The translations under genes and the position numbers were made by a program. DNA of 58,144 nucleotides. Origin: Desulfobacteraceae bacterium (GTDB lineage Bacteria > Desulfobacterota > Desulfobacteria > Desulfobacterales > RPRI01). Location of the stretch: NCBI GenBank assembly GCA_011391695.1, contig JAABQB010000016.1, positions 1 to 58,144 of the forward strand. Reading direction: 5' to 3'. This document shows, piece by piece, positions 36,015 through 43,885 of the stretch; within the stretch, counting starts at the first letter, position 1, and each line of letters begins with the position of its first letter. The notes beneath the pieces are model-generated. The model saw only the letters and a list, made by a program, of their open reading frames with translations, was not told the origin of the DNA and did no database searches.

Positions 36015-36755
36015 TCACTTCAATTTTCTTATTCTTACTTCAATATCCGGCATATCTTTCAACAAACTTGCAATCCTTGATGTGTCGGTATCCCCGTAAT
36101 GATACGGATATAGAATTTTTGGTTTGAACGCCTTCGCGGCATCCACCACCATTTCAGGAGTCATTGTATAGGGAAGATTCATGGGAAGAAAAGCTATATC
36201 AATTTTCTCAAGATTTTTCATCTCCGGAATGTTTTCGGTGTCTCCCGCGATATAGACCTTTTTATCGGAATATTTTATTATGTATCCGTTACCTGACCCT
36301 TTTTTATGGAAAGGAACACCTTCACTCCTCATATGAACAATATTATATGCAGGCACGGCATCAATCTCCAATCCATCTACACTTTTCCTGTCGCCGTTTT
36401 TCAAAACAATTCCGCCTCCGATTTTTGCGGAGCAGGCTTCGGTCATAATAAGAATTGTCGTGTCTTTTCGGATGGTTTCTATAGCCGTTATATCAAGATG
36501 GTCGGAATGCTCATGGGTTATCAGTATTATGTCTGCCTTAGGAAGTTTTGAATAATCGGCATATTGACCTACCGGGTCGAGATGAATGACTTTTCCGCCG
36601 AAATCAAACATCAGTGTCCCGTGCCCGATAAACGTGATTTTAATATCACCCAATGCCGTTTTTATTATATCCGATTCAAGGTTTTCCTGGGCAAAAGCGG
36701 AAAAAGAGCAAAAGAATACAGACATGACTACCGACATAAACTGCTTATTCATCAT
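36015..36755 (-). CDS. Exported metallo-beta-lactamase-fold hydrolase (UlaG-like)
   Basis: A signal peptide (about 1-22) is followed by a metal-dependent hydrolase with ITFIGHGTLMFDFG, the metal motif THEHSDHLD, and YIAGDTE. This is the UlaG/RNase Z-like branch. Export to the periplasm is unusual for that branch, although many MBL-fold enzymes act on thiols or persulfides. It is the last gene of the redox/sulfur cluster, 30 bases after cytochrome b. Confidence 0.8.
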   Translation of the reverse strand: MMNKQFMSVVMSVFFCSFSAFAQENLESDIIKTALGDIKITFIGHGTLMFDFGGKVIHLDPVGQYADYSKLPKADIILITHEHSDHLDITAIETIRKDTTILIMTEACSAKIGGGIVLKNGDRKSVDGLEIDAVPAYNIVHMRSEGVPFHKKGSGNGYIIKYSDKKVYIAGDTENIPEMKNLEKIDIAFLPMNLPYTMTPEMVVDAAKAFKPKILYPYHYGDTDTSRIASLLKDMPDIEVRIRKLK

Positions 36756-36785
36756 GCACCTCCCTGAATGTGTCTATTTTCTGCT

Positions 36786-37448
36786 CTACGAAGGCCGGGG
36801 TTTAACGATGGCTTTTTCCCAGTCTTCAACTTTCTCTTCTTTTACAACCTCCTCCCATCCGGTGATCATTGCTCGAATGTGCGCAAAAATCGTATGCCCG
36901 GTAGTGGTCATATAGATATGAATTATGAGAAACTGAAATATGGCAAATGCGCCGGCCATATGAATCACCGCCATCGCCTCAAGGGGTACGAATGAAATAC
37001 CCCATCCTGACCAGGAATTGTAACTCCAGTAGAGAAATCCTGTAAGCATCTGAACAGGAAGGAGCAATGCCGCAAGGCTCAGATAGGTTAAACGCTGCAA
37101 CGGATTGTGTTTGGCGTCTTTACGTTTTGGAACCGGGTGGGATTCACCCTTAAAGATCCCATAGATGTAATACCGGATTACTTCAAACATCTTTTTTGTG
37201 GTCGGGATATACTGCCGCCATTCGCCTGTTGTAAAGATCCAGAATACGAAGAAAGCAAAACCGATCAGCCAGGTCAGACCCGTATAACTATGAACATCAA
37301 CGGCATTTCTGAAGCCGAGGACTTTCCATGCTCCATATATCTCGAATCCGGTAGCAAGAAGTAGAATGATAAGAACGGACTGAAACCAGTGCCAAAACCT
37401 TTCAAATCTTGAATAGAGATAGATAAGGTTCATATTTATGCCGGACAT
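36786..37448 (-). CDS. Membrane cytochrome b subunit
   Basis: The 220-residue protein has four membrane helices with histidines placed as in the cytochrome b561 / hydrogenase and thiosulfate-reductase-type b subunits: RFERFWHWFQ, DVHSYTGL, IHMAGAFAIFQFLIIHIYM. It probably carries electrons from the quinone pool to the octaheme cytochrome encoded directly before it. Its ATG overlaps the stop of that gene by one base, so the pair is translationally coupled. Confidence 0.85.
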   Translation of the reverse strand: MSGINMNLIYLYSRFERFWHWFQSVLIILLLATGFEIYGAWKVLGFRNAVDVHSYTGLTWLIGFAFFVFWIFTTGEWRQYIPTTKKMFEVIRYYIYGIFKGESHPVPKRKDAKHNPLQRLTYLSLAALLLPVQMLTGFLYWSYNSWSGWGISFVPLEAMAVIHMAGAFAIFQFLIIHIYMTTTGHTIFAHIRAMITGWEEVVKEEKVEDWEKAIVKPRPS

Positions 37449-39070
37449 TACTTATTCTCCTTTTTCACGTTTCTTGCCGCGAAAACACGGCCAAGACCAT
37501 GGATTGTCACACCGATCAGAGACCCAAGGATAGCTGCCCATCCGAGAATGTTGATCCACCTGTTCCGGTCGCGTCCCGGCATGTAAAAACCGGCCAGATT
37601 CGCCAGCCTTCCGTCTTTTTTCGTGTGACATTCACTGCATTTAACCACGTTCTCTCTTGGAGCCACCATATGTGTCGTAGGGAAAACATAGCTGGTTTCC
37701 ACGAAGTCGAACTCTCCGGAAAATGGAAGACCTAACGCCTGCTGCCCCTTGCTCAGCGCCGACGGCCAGTCGAGCGTTGTCCAGTAACCCTCGTTCCCGG
37801 AAAGAATCGGAGCAAGAAGCGTCTTGTTCACCTTATCGTAAGGCTGGCTGCCGCGATGAATTTTAAACGGGAAGATCCTGCTGTTTTTATCGTTCCAGTT
37901 GCCTGCCGGGCGGCTGACCGCGACTCTCTTTGACGGATCTATGATGTCTTTCGTAGTCACATCATCTATGGAGCCGTTGAACCAGAAATATTCCGGTTTT
38001 ATGTTTTTCTCCCACTTCATTTCGCCCTTTATGCTCAGATAGTCTTCTTTTCCATAAGCGCCGACGGTTTTGAAAGGTTTCCCGTCTTTAAGTTTGCCGG
38101 CCTTTGACCAGTCCCAGGACATCTTGGTTGGATTGACGCGCGCAAACGTCGGAATGTGGCAGCTTTGACAGGCCACTTTGTCCGTATGATCATTCGGTTT
38201 TGACCCGGCCTTGTGTGGCGTTGCTGTATGACATGATTCACAGGTTATTTTGGAGACCAGATCGTCCTCAACAAGGCTCTTCCGGTGCGTAGCCGCTGGA
38301 GCCGTATAAATACGCCCTGCTATACTATGGAGCTTCGTTGTATGGCACCGGGTACAGCGGAAATTCTGTCCATCGATTCCCATATGTACGTCAAGCGCCT
38401 TGTTAGGCTTTGCCAGAGAGGAGTCGAGATCTCCATGTTTGACGCCGTCTCCACCACCGCCGTAAAAATGACAGGAACCGCAGTTCTTTCGTTCCGGACG
38501 TCCGACACTCTGGGCAGCAGCCTGGATATTGTCCCGGAGCTCCTTTGCAATCTCAACCTCTTCAGGATCCTTTGAAGCCGAGAGCTCCTTGAGATCATTA
38601 AATGATTCTTCCCAGTTGATATCCTTCTGTCCGTGACAGACAAGGCAGTTTATGGATTCCATCGATTTATTCCATCCGGGATGGCACGAGAGACATCCTT
38701 TATCCTGCATCTTGTTGGATGAGATGCAGAAATTGTTCACGGAATGACCGGCCTTACCTCTTATGTTGTCGTCGGCTTTCCATGTCCAGTGGATGGTCTG
38801 GTGAAACTGGGATTCGGCCTCGGTATGGCAGGACTGACAGGCTTTGGTTATTTCAGGACCGGATTTGAAAGGTTTATTAAGAGCCGGGAGACGTGAATGA
38901 TCAACTGTGATTCCGGGTCTCTTTGTTTTCGTTGCCTGCCGTGCCATCTCGCGACCGGGCGCCGGAGAAGATTCATCTGCGGCAGTGGCCGCCATACCGG
39001 AAAAAAGTATTATGACTGTTCCGGCAAGGATAAGCCACCTTGTGAAATGTTGCCTAATCATTATTTTCAT
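37448..39070 (-). CDS. Octaheme c-type cytochrome, tetrathionate reductase (OTR) family
   Basis: Eight CxxCH heme sites are present (first cysteines at residues 82, 130, 146, 201, 243, 281, 305 and 482 when counted from an ATG 12 bases upstream). A signal/anchor helix lies near the N-terminus and a second helix (about 509-530) at the C-terminus, so it is held in the membrane facing the periplasm. OTR enzymes reduce tetrathionate and in vitro nitrite and hydroxylamine. ATG at 39070 is preferred for its GGAG 8 bases upstream. Together with cytochrome b it forms a quinol-linked reductase or oxidase module. Confidence 0.9.
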   Translation of the reverse strand: MKIMIRQHFTRWLILAGTVIILFSGMAATAADESSPAPGREMARQATKTKRPGITVDHSRLPALNKPFKSGPEITKACQSCHTEAESQFHQTIHWTWKADDNIRGKAGHSVNNFCISSNKMQDKGCLSCHPGWNKSMESINCLVCHGQKDINWEESFNDLKELSASKDPEEVEIAKELRDNIQAAAQSVGRPERKNCGSCHFYGGGGDGVKHGDLDSSLAKPNKALDVHMGIDGQNFRCTRCHTTKLHSIAGRIYTAPAATHRKSLVEDDLVSKITCESCHTATPHKAGSKPNDHTDKVACQSCHIPTFARVNPTKMSWDWSKAGKLKDGKPFKTVGAYGKEDYLSIKGEMKWEKNIKPEYFWFNGSIDDVTTKDIIDPSKRVAVSRPAGNWNDKNSRIFPFKIHRGSQPYDKVNKTLLAPILSGNEGYWTTLDWPSALSKGQQALGLPFSGEFDFVETSYVFPTTHMVAPRENVVKCSECHTKKDGRLANLAGFYMPGRDRNRWINILGWAAILGSLIGVTIHGLGRVFAARNVKKENK

Positions 39071-39204
39071 AGCAGGCTCCATCCGTGTTGATCAAAAATG
39101 AGCATAACTGATGCTTTTGAAAATACCAAAATCATGTAGCTCCTATTAAAAGGGAGTTCCGGTTTTTTCACTCCGATCCTCGAAACCTTGACCCCTCGAA
39201 CCCA

Positions 39205-39232
39205 GGATCACCGGCAAATTTGCAGGTGATCC
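39205..39232. terminator. Hairpin downstream of the triple-rhodanese gene
   Basis: GGATCACC (39205-39212) pairs with GGTGATCC (39225-39232) around a loop holding a second palindrome, GCAAATTTGC. The T-run follows on the plus strand, so for the minus-strand operon it is a hairpin without a U-tract and may only weaken transcription or stabilise the mRNA end. A TTGACCCCTCGAACC repeat piece is next to it. Confidence 0.5.
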
Positions 39233-39246
39233 TTTTTATATCAATT

Positions 39247-40383
39247 TTATTTCGGTTTTGCAATCTCAAAGGAGCCGTCTTTTTTAAAGGTCATCCCGGC
39301 TTCCACGTAATAAACGCTTTTCATCTCAGGACGCAGATCCTGTACCATATAGAAGGATTCGCCGGATCTTGCTCCGGTTCCGCATATGAACACTACGGGC
39401 TTATCGGTCGGAAGCTCGGCAATCCGCTTTTTAAGCTGATCAACAGGAATATTGACAGCCGTTTTCAGACTGCCTTTCGCAAATTCATCTGCGTCACGTA
39501 CATCCACCAAGAAAAGACTCTCAGGGTTTTCTTTCATGATTTTTTCAAAATCCGCAATGTCTATGCTTCCTTCTTCTTTTCCGCTTTTCAGTTTTGTGGC
39601 GGTCTTCTTTGTCTCGCCGGTTCCGGCAACGCCGAATTTCTCAATCCATTCCGGATATCCTGCGGAATAAACCTTTACATTGGTGAAGCCCAGCGCAATA
39701 GCTCTCTGTGCGGATTTGTGGCTCAGTTTGCACTGGTATCCCTCGCAATAGAAAATAAGGAGCTTGTTTTTATCCTGAGGTAACTGGCCGGTCATCTGTT
39801 CGAATTCAGAGTCAGGAATACTTACCGCCCCGGGTATATGACCTTTATCGAATTTTGTCCTCTTTGGCCTTGAATCCATAAGAAGCATATCCGTTCCTGA
39901 ATCGATCTGTTTTTTTACATATTCACCGGATACCGAAGGATAATGACCCGATTCCTTCATCCAGCCCGGAAAGCCATCGGCATAAACCTTGACATTTTTA
40001 TAGCCGAGCTTTACCGCTTTTTTTGCGCTGTTGTGGCTCAGTTTGCATTCCGGTCCCTCGCAATAAAAAATCAAAAGATTATCTTTATTTTTTGGAAGCT
40101 TCCCGGCATTTTCGTCAAATTCCATATCCGGAATGCTTATTGCCATCGGAATATGGCCTAAATCGTATTTCGCTCTTTTGGGCCGGGAGTCAATCAGCGT
40201 TATGTTTTCATCCATAGGCACCTGGACATGCTGCTTTACAAAAGCAATATCCACAAGGTCGTTAAAAAACCAGTCCGGTTTTGCCGCTGTGTCTGCCGCA
40301 AGAGCAAGCCCGGCAACTCCAAGAACCATAGCTGCTGCCACTATCAATGCAGTTGAATATGTTTTTATATGTTTTGTTTTCAT
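39247..40383 (-). CDS. Periplasmic protein with three rhodanese domains
   Basis: After a signal peptide (1-30), three rhodanese domains follow (about 40-145, 148-250 and 270-372). The active-loop cysteines are C108 (YCEGPECK), C213 (YCEGYQCK) and C334 (ICGTGARS). The first two domains are near copies with an extra loop cysteine; the third is a canonical single-domain type. Rhodaneses carry sulfane sulfur as a persulfide. Position between the cytochrome-like protein and the octaheme cytochrome suggests periplasmic sulfur handling. Confidence 0.9.
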   Translation of the reverse strand: MKTKHIKTYSTALIVAAAMVLGVAGLALAADTAAKPDWFFNDLVDIAFVKQHVQVPMDENITLIDSRPKRAKYDLGHIPMAISIPDMEFDENAGKLPKNKDNLLIFYCEGPECKLSHNSAKKAVKLGYKNVKVYADGFPGWMKESGHYPSVSGEYVKKQIDSGTDMLLMDSRPKRTKFDKGHIPGAVSIPDSEFEQMTGQLPQDKNKLLIFYCEGYQCKLSHKSAQRAIALGFTNVKVYSAGYPEWIEKFGVAGTGETKKTATKLKSGKEEGSIDIADFEKIMKENPESLFLVDVRDADEFAKGSLKTAVNIPVDQLKKRIAELPTDKPVVFICGTGARSGESFYMVQDLRPEMKSVYYVEAGMTFKKDGSFEIAKPK

Positions 40384-40419
40384 GATTTTTCTCCTGTCAG
40401 GATCTTATGAGATCTATTT

Positions 40420-40764
40420 TTAATTGCATTTTGCCGGTGTACCCGAATCTGAAGCATGATCATGGAGATACGAGTAAATGTCTTTAAGCTGCTCATCGCT
40501 GAGCTTGCTCCATTCTTCCGCGCAACCGAATTCCGCAAATTTCTTTTCTTTGAAAATTTTGGTCCATTCAGCCTGGGTGTGAGCATCGGGATTTATTTTG
40601 GGCTTGGCTGTCTCTACCGCTCCGCGTTTCTGGCAGGACTCGTAAACCTTGCGATATGTATATTTACCCTTTCTTTTATTTCCGGCTTCAGAAGCAAAAG
40701 AAAAATCCGCAAAGCTGATGCTGATCATTAAAGTCAACAATACCAATAGTGTTTTTCTGAACAT
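40420..40764 (-). CDS. Cytochrome c-like periplasmic protein lacking the heme site
   Basis: A signal peptide (about 1-25) precedes an 89-residue domain that follows the layout of small class I cytochromes (GKYTYRKVYESCQKRG; then SDEQLKDIYSYLHDHASDS). The heme motif CxxCH is replaced by CQKR, so covalent heme should not form. Three cysteines (44, 81, 113) remain. It is the first gene of the sigma-54 operon, about 100 bases after the promoter. A sulfur- or metal-binding role is a guess. Confidence 0.7.
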   Translation of the reverse strand: MFRKTLLVLLTLMISISFADFSFASEAGNKRKGKYTYRKVYESCQKRGAVETAKPKINPDAHTQAEWTKIFKEKKFAEFGCAEEWSKLSDEQLKDIYSYLHDHASDSGTPAKCN

Positions 40765-40870
40765 AATTCCTCCATTTTTTTTAAGTTAAATTTGACGGCT
40801 TCGTCAGAATATTGATTTTTTACGAGTCCATCAAATTCTAAACTGCTGATATCCAATTTGCAATTCAAAT

Positions 40871-40890
40871 AACAGCAAAGGACGTGCCAA
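40871..40890 (-). promoter_or_regulatory. Sigma-54 promoter, full consensus
   Basis: Read on the minus strand, TTGGCACG-TCCT-TTGCTGTT matches every conserved position of the sigma-54 consensus YTGGCACG-N4-TTGCW. The start of transcription would be near 40863, giving a 5' leader of about 100 bases before the cytochrome-like gene. Confidence 0.9.
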
Positions 40891-40961
40891 ACATTCGTTT
40901 GTTTAATAAAGTCTTGATAATATATATAATTATCAATTAAGCTAAAAAATATATCTGGTAA

Positions 40962-41145
40962 AATGTTAAACATTAGAAAGCATAGGTTAACAGGTAAGAG
41001 TTGTAATTGGATATGGAAACACAGCTGAATGACTTTTCATGAAGACTTTAACATACCGAACTATTTGATATATTTCAGGTCATATTCCACTTGATATAAA
41101 TCCATACATGCATTATGTTAACAGTGTTAATTACAAGTTAACACT
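40962..41145. promoter_or_regulatory. Candidate activator-binding sites (GTTAAC palindromes)
   Basis: AATGTT-A-AACATT (40962-40974), GTTAAC (40986-40991), TGTTAACA (41116-41123) and AGTGTTAA-TTACAAG-TTAACACT (41123-41145) share a GTTAA core. Their distance from the sigma-54 promoter suits enhancer sites, and the last ones lie just before the regulator gene, where they could also allow self-control. Confidence 0.65.
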
Positions 41146-41178
41146 TTTTCATTATCCAACTCAGGAGAAATTAAGAGA

Positions 41179-42546
41179 ATGGATCTGTCAAAACACTGGA
41201 AAACAATCGTGGATACCCTGCAGGATGGTATCCTGGTCGTAGGTCCGGATGGGAAAATCCTCGCTATGAATCCGGCCGCCGAGCTGTTGACAGGTTATAA
41301 GACCCAAGAATTGATCGGCAAATCATGCCGAGAACTTGATTGTACCGGATGCGAAATTATCGGAAAAGGTTCAGGGGAAAAATGGTGTGGTCTTTATGCG
41401 AGGGGAGATGTCCGTGCAAAAAAATGTACGATCACCAATAAAGAAAATCGTCTGGTCAATGTTATAAAAAATGCGTCCGTTTTGAGGGATGACGGAGGGA
41501 GCATCATCGGGGCGGTCGAAACAATGACAGATATGTCTGAGATCGTCAGGAAGCAGCGGGAGATTATTGAACTTCGCAAATCGCTCCATCTCGATGAGGG
41601 ATACCACGGCATTTTCGGCAAATCGATGATAATGCAGTCTCTTTATGAACTGATCGACAACGTGGGGCTTACTGATGCCCCGGTAATGATCTATGGTGAA
41701 AGCGGAACCGGAAAAGAACTCGTTGCAAGGGCCATCCACGAGGTCAGCAATCGTGCTTCGAATCCTTTTATCAAGGTCAATTGCGCATCATTGAATGAAA
41801 ACCTTCTTGAGAGCGAACTTTTCGGGCATGTAAAAGGCGCTTACACCGGGGCAGATAAAGGCAGAATCGGCCGGTTCGAGGCGGCTCACGGCGGCACTAT
41901 TTTTCTTGATGAAATCGGCGATATTCCCATGTCAACACAGGTCAAACTTTTAAGAGTGCTGGAGGAAAAAGAGATTGAGCGGGTGGGCGATCATAAGCCC
42001 ATAAAGGTGGACGTCCGCATCATATCTGCTACCAACCGAAATTTGGACAAACTCCTTTCAGAAGGGCACTTCCGGGAAGATCTTTTTTTCAGAATTAACG
42101 TGTTTCCCTTAAGAATCCCTTCTCTTAAGGAACGGCGTGAAGACATACCGGCAATCGTACAGAATTTCATCCGGCAGAATAACGACAGAACGGATAAAAA
42201 AAAGCTTGGCATGACGCCTGAAGCAATGGAGAAACTGGTGGAATATGACTGGCCCGGAAACGTGAGAGAGCTTCGAAACGCCATTGAATATGCGTTTGTT
42301 CTTTGTCTCGGCGGAGGAATCGGAATTAATCATCTGCCCGTAAAGATTGCATCCGGAGTAAAAGATGCGGACAAGCCTTCCCAGCCTTTACTTCGGAAAA
42401 TTGACCGGAAAGAAGAGCTGGTAAAGATCTTAAGAGAAACGGGCGGCAACCGGTCGGAAACAGCAAGGCGGCTTGGCGTCAGCAGAGTAACCGTCTGGAA
42501 ACGGATGAAAAAATATAATATTAACGATCTTCAAAAGAGTTGGTGA
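41179..42546 (+). CDS. PAS-AAA-Fis sigma-54-dependent activator with cysteine-rich PAS domain
   Basis: The 455-residue regulator has an N-terminal PAS domain (about 8-125), an AAA+ domain (about 145-375; GESGTGKE 173-180; sigma-54 loop GAYTGA 220-225) and a Fis-type helix-turn-helix (about 410-450). The PAS domain has five cysteines: C50, C55, C58, C70 and C83, with CTGC at 55-58. Such a cluster could bind an iron-sulfur cluster or metal, or sense sulfur species or redox. It is divergent from the sigma-54 operon and the obvious candidate for its activator. Confidence 0.85.
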   Translation: MDLSKHWKTIVDTLQDGILVVGPDGKILAMNPAAELLTGYKTQELIGKSCRELDCTGCEIIGKGSGEKWCGLYARGDVRAKKCTITNKENRLVNVIKNASVLRDDGGSIIGAVETMTDMSEIVRKQREIIELRKSLHLDEGYHGIFGKSMIMQSLYELIDNVGLTDAPVMIYGESGTGKELVARAIHEVSNRASNPFIKVNCASLNENLLESELFGHVKGAYTGADKGRIGRFEAAHGGTIFLDEIGDIPMSTQVKLLRVLEEKEIERVGDHKPIKVDVRIISATNRNLDKLLSEGHFREDLFFRINVFPLRIPSLKERREDIPAIVQNFIRQNNDRTDKKKLGMTPEAMEKLVEYDWPGNVRELRNAIEYAFVLCLGGGIGINHLPVKIASGVKDADKPSQPLLRKIDRKEELVKILRETGGNRSETARRLGVSRVTVWKRMKKYNINDLQKSW

Positions 42547-42563
42547 TTGTATCTGAATATTTT

Positions 42564-43595
42564 TTACGAAGCCGTCACAAAATCGGGCGCAAGCATATCC
42601 CTTATATCTTCAGGAAAAGCCATGCAGAGCGTTTCATTAAAAAGGTTTCGAAGAGCGCCCACATCGGGAGTTCCAAGCGCCTGGTTAAAGAAAGTCCTTG
42701 GAGAAAAAAGAAGATGAAAGCGGGTAAAATCATCACCCTTTGCTCCGGTAAAAAAATTCATGTTAAAGCTGTAAATGCCCATCCTGTCATAAGCGGTCAT
42801 CGCCCTTGTCAGACCAATGGCTATATCTGAAAGATCTTTTTCTGTCAGTCCAAGGGTGCTGTTGACACCATCAACAACCGCTAAAACGTCTCCCGCAACA
42901 CCTATCGGAGCATAGGAACTCAGCCACGCTGTCCTCCCGGTTCTTCCCAGAAACCGTTTCTTTTCCGATTCTTCGCTCCTTACAAGGTCATCCCAGAAGT
43001 TTGTTCCGTTTATCTTATAATATTCTTCTGCCGCATCAAGCTCCTGCCTCATAAGATTCGGAGCCGAAGAGGTTGAAAAAACCTGGAGATGGGGGTGAAT
43101 AAGGGAGCTTCCTGAAGCCGGCATGTAGTTCCAGTTAATGATATGATACACGGACTCGGGATGTTTTGAGTTTTCAACTCTTTTGAAAAATTCAAAAGCA
43201 AGCCGGAAACCTTTTACAATCAGTTCAGGAGTTATCTCGGTCATCGGAATATAATGACGGCTTCCGAATGTCGCAACAGCGCCAAGACTGTCATAGGGAG
43301 CGATGTTCGGGAATAGCACCATATCGCCTGATACAAGCCGTCCTTCTGGTATGAGATCCTCCGCAAAAAACGGGGTGATGCTTAAAACCTTTTCAGGGCA
43401 GAAAGGGCATATTTTTTCCGTACCGGCAGTCATCTTTTCAAAATCCGGTTTTTCCCATTTCAGCTTCATAAAATGGCAGATTCTCGATGTTCGGCCTGTA
43501 AGAGGATCTTTTCTTATTTCACTTGGAATCGATCTGGTGGTTTTATTTTTTGGATCAAGAACAACGGTTTCTTTCAGGTGAGCTTCGAATTTCAT
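42564..43595 (-). CDS. Galactose-1-phosphate uridylyltransferase-like protein (GalT/HIT family)
   Basis: The 343-residue protein has the nucleotidyl-histidine motif as SLIHPHLQVF and an N-terminal CPFC pair that may bind zinc. The order and length fit GalT, but the substrate pockets are not close enough to name it GalT. ATG at 43595 is preferred because GGGAGG lies 4-9 bases upstream. It probably transfers a nucleotidyl group in sugar-phosphate metabolism. It stands alone between two other units. Confidence 0.72.
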   Translation of the reverse strand: MKFEAHLKETVVLDPKNKTTRSIPSEIRKDPLTGRTSRICHFMKLKWEKPDFEKMTAGTEKICPFCPEKVLSITPFFAEDLIPEGRLVSGDMVLFPNIAPYDSLGAVATFGSRHYIPMTEITPELIVKGFRLAFEFFKRVENSKHPESVYHIINWNYMPASGSSLIHPHLQVFSTSSAPNLMRQELDAAEEYYKINGTNFWDDLVRSEESEKKRFLGRTGRTAWLSSYAPIGVAGDVLAVVDGVNSTLGLTEKDLSDIAIGLTRAMTAYDRMGIYSFNMNFFTGAKGDDFTRFHLLFSPRTFFNQALGTPDVGALRNLFNETLCMAFPEDIRDMLAPDFVTAS

Positions 43596-43616
43596 AATGC
43601 CTCCCTTGATAAGCAT

Positions 43617-43770
43617 TGGTTTCTGGTTTCTGGTTTGGGGTTTGGGGGTTCCGGTTCCTGGTCTCTGGTCAAATAGACTGAAGGTGTTTAGACTGAAGAC
43701 TATCAGCTAAAAGCCTACAGCCAGCAACCCACTTGAACCCTGGAACCCTTGAGCCCTTGTTCCCTTTTTT
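43617..43770. repeat. Intergenic short-period repeats
   Basis: Degenerate 7-base units TTTCTGG/TTCCTGG (43617-43672) are followed by TTTAGACTGAAG units (43673-43710) and CTTGAACCC/CTGGAACCC units (43730-43770). Three repeat families thus lie side by side. No gene is seen in 43596-43885. Confidence 0.75.
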
Positions 43771-43816
43771 CTATATCATGATAACCAGGTGAAATAAACA
43801 GGAAAGGTTCTTTCCC

Positions 43817-43845
43817 TTGACACCCTGTACCTGTTTTATTATATT
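43817..43845 (+). promoter_or_regulatory. Sigma-70 promoter of the menaquinone operon
   Basis: TTGACA (43817-43822) and TATATT (43840-43845) are 17 bases apart. Transcription would begin near 43852, about 34 bases before mqnL. The downstream genes run in one direction to 50835 without an obvious terminator. Confidence 0.85.
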
Positions 43846-43885
43846 TGCTTGTTATTAAAAGAAAATTTTATTAAACAGTCAATCT

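Larger units (their letters stand above)
40765..41178. promoter_or_regulatory. Divergent control region of the redox/sulfur locus
   Basis: This 414-base gene-free region lies between the minus-strand operon and its presumed regulator. It holds the -24/-12 promoter (40875-40890) and, 75-260 bases upstream of it, a group of GTTAAC-centred palindromes (40962-41145). It also contains a TTTTTTACGA repeat piece near 40815. Confidence 0.75.
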
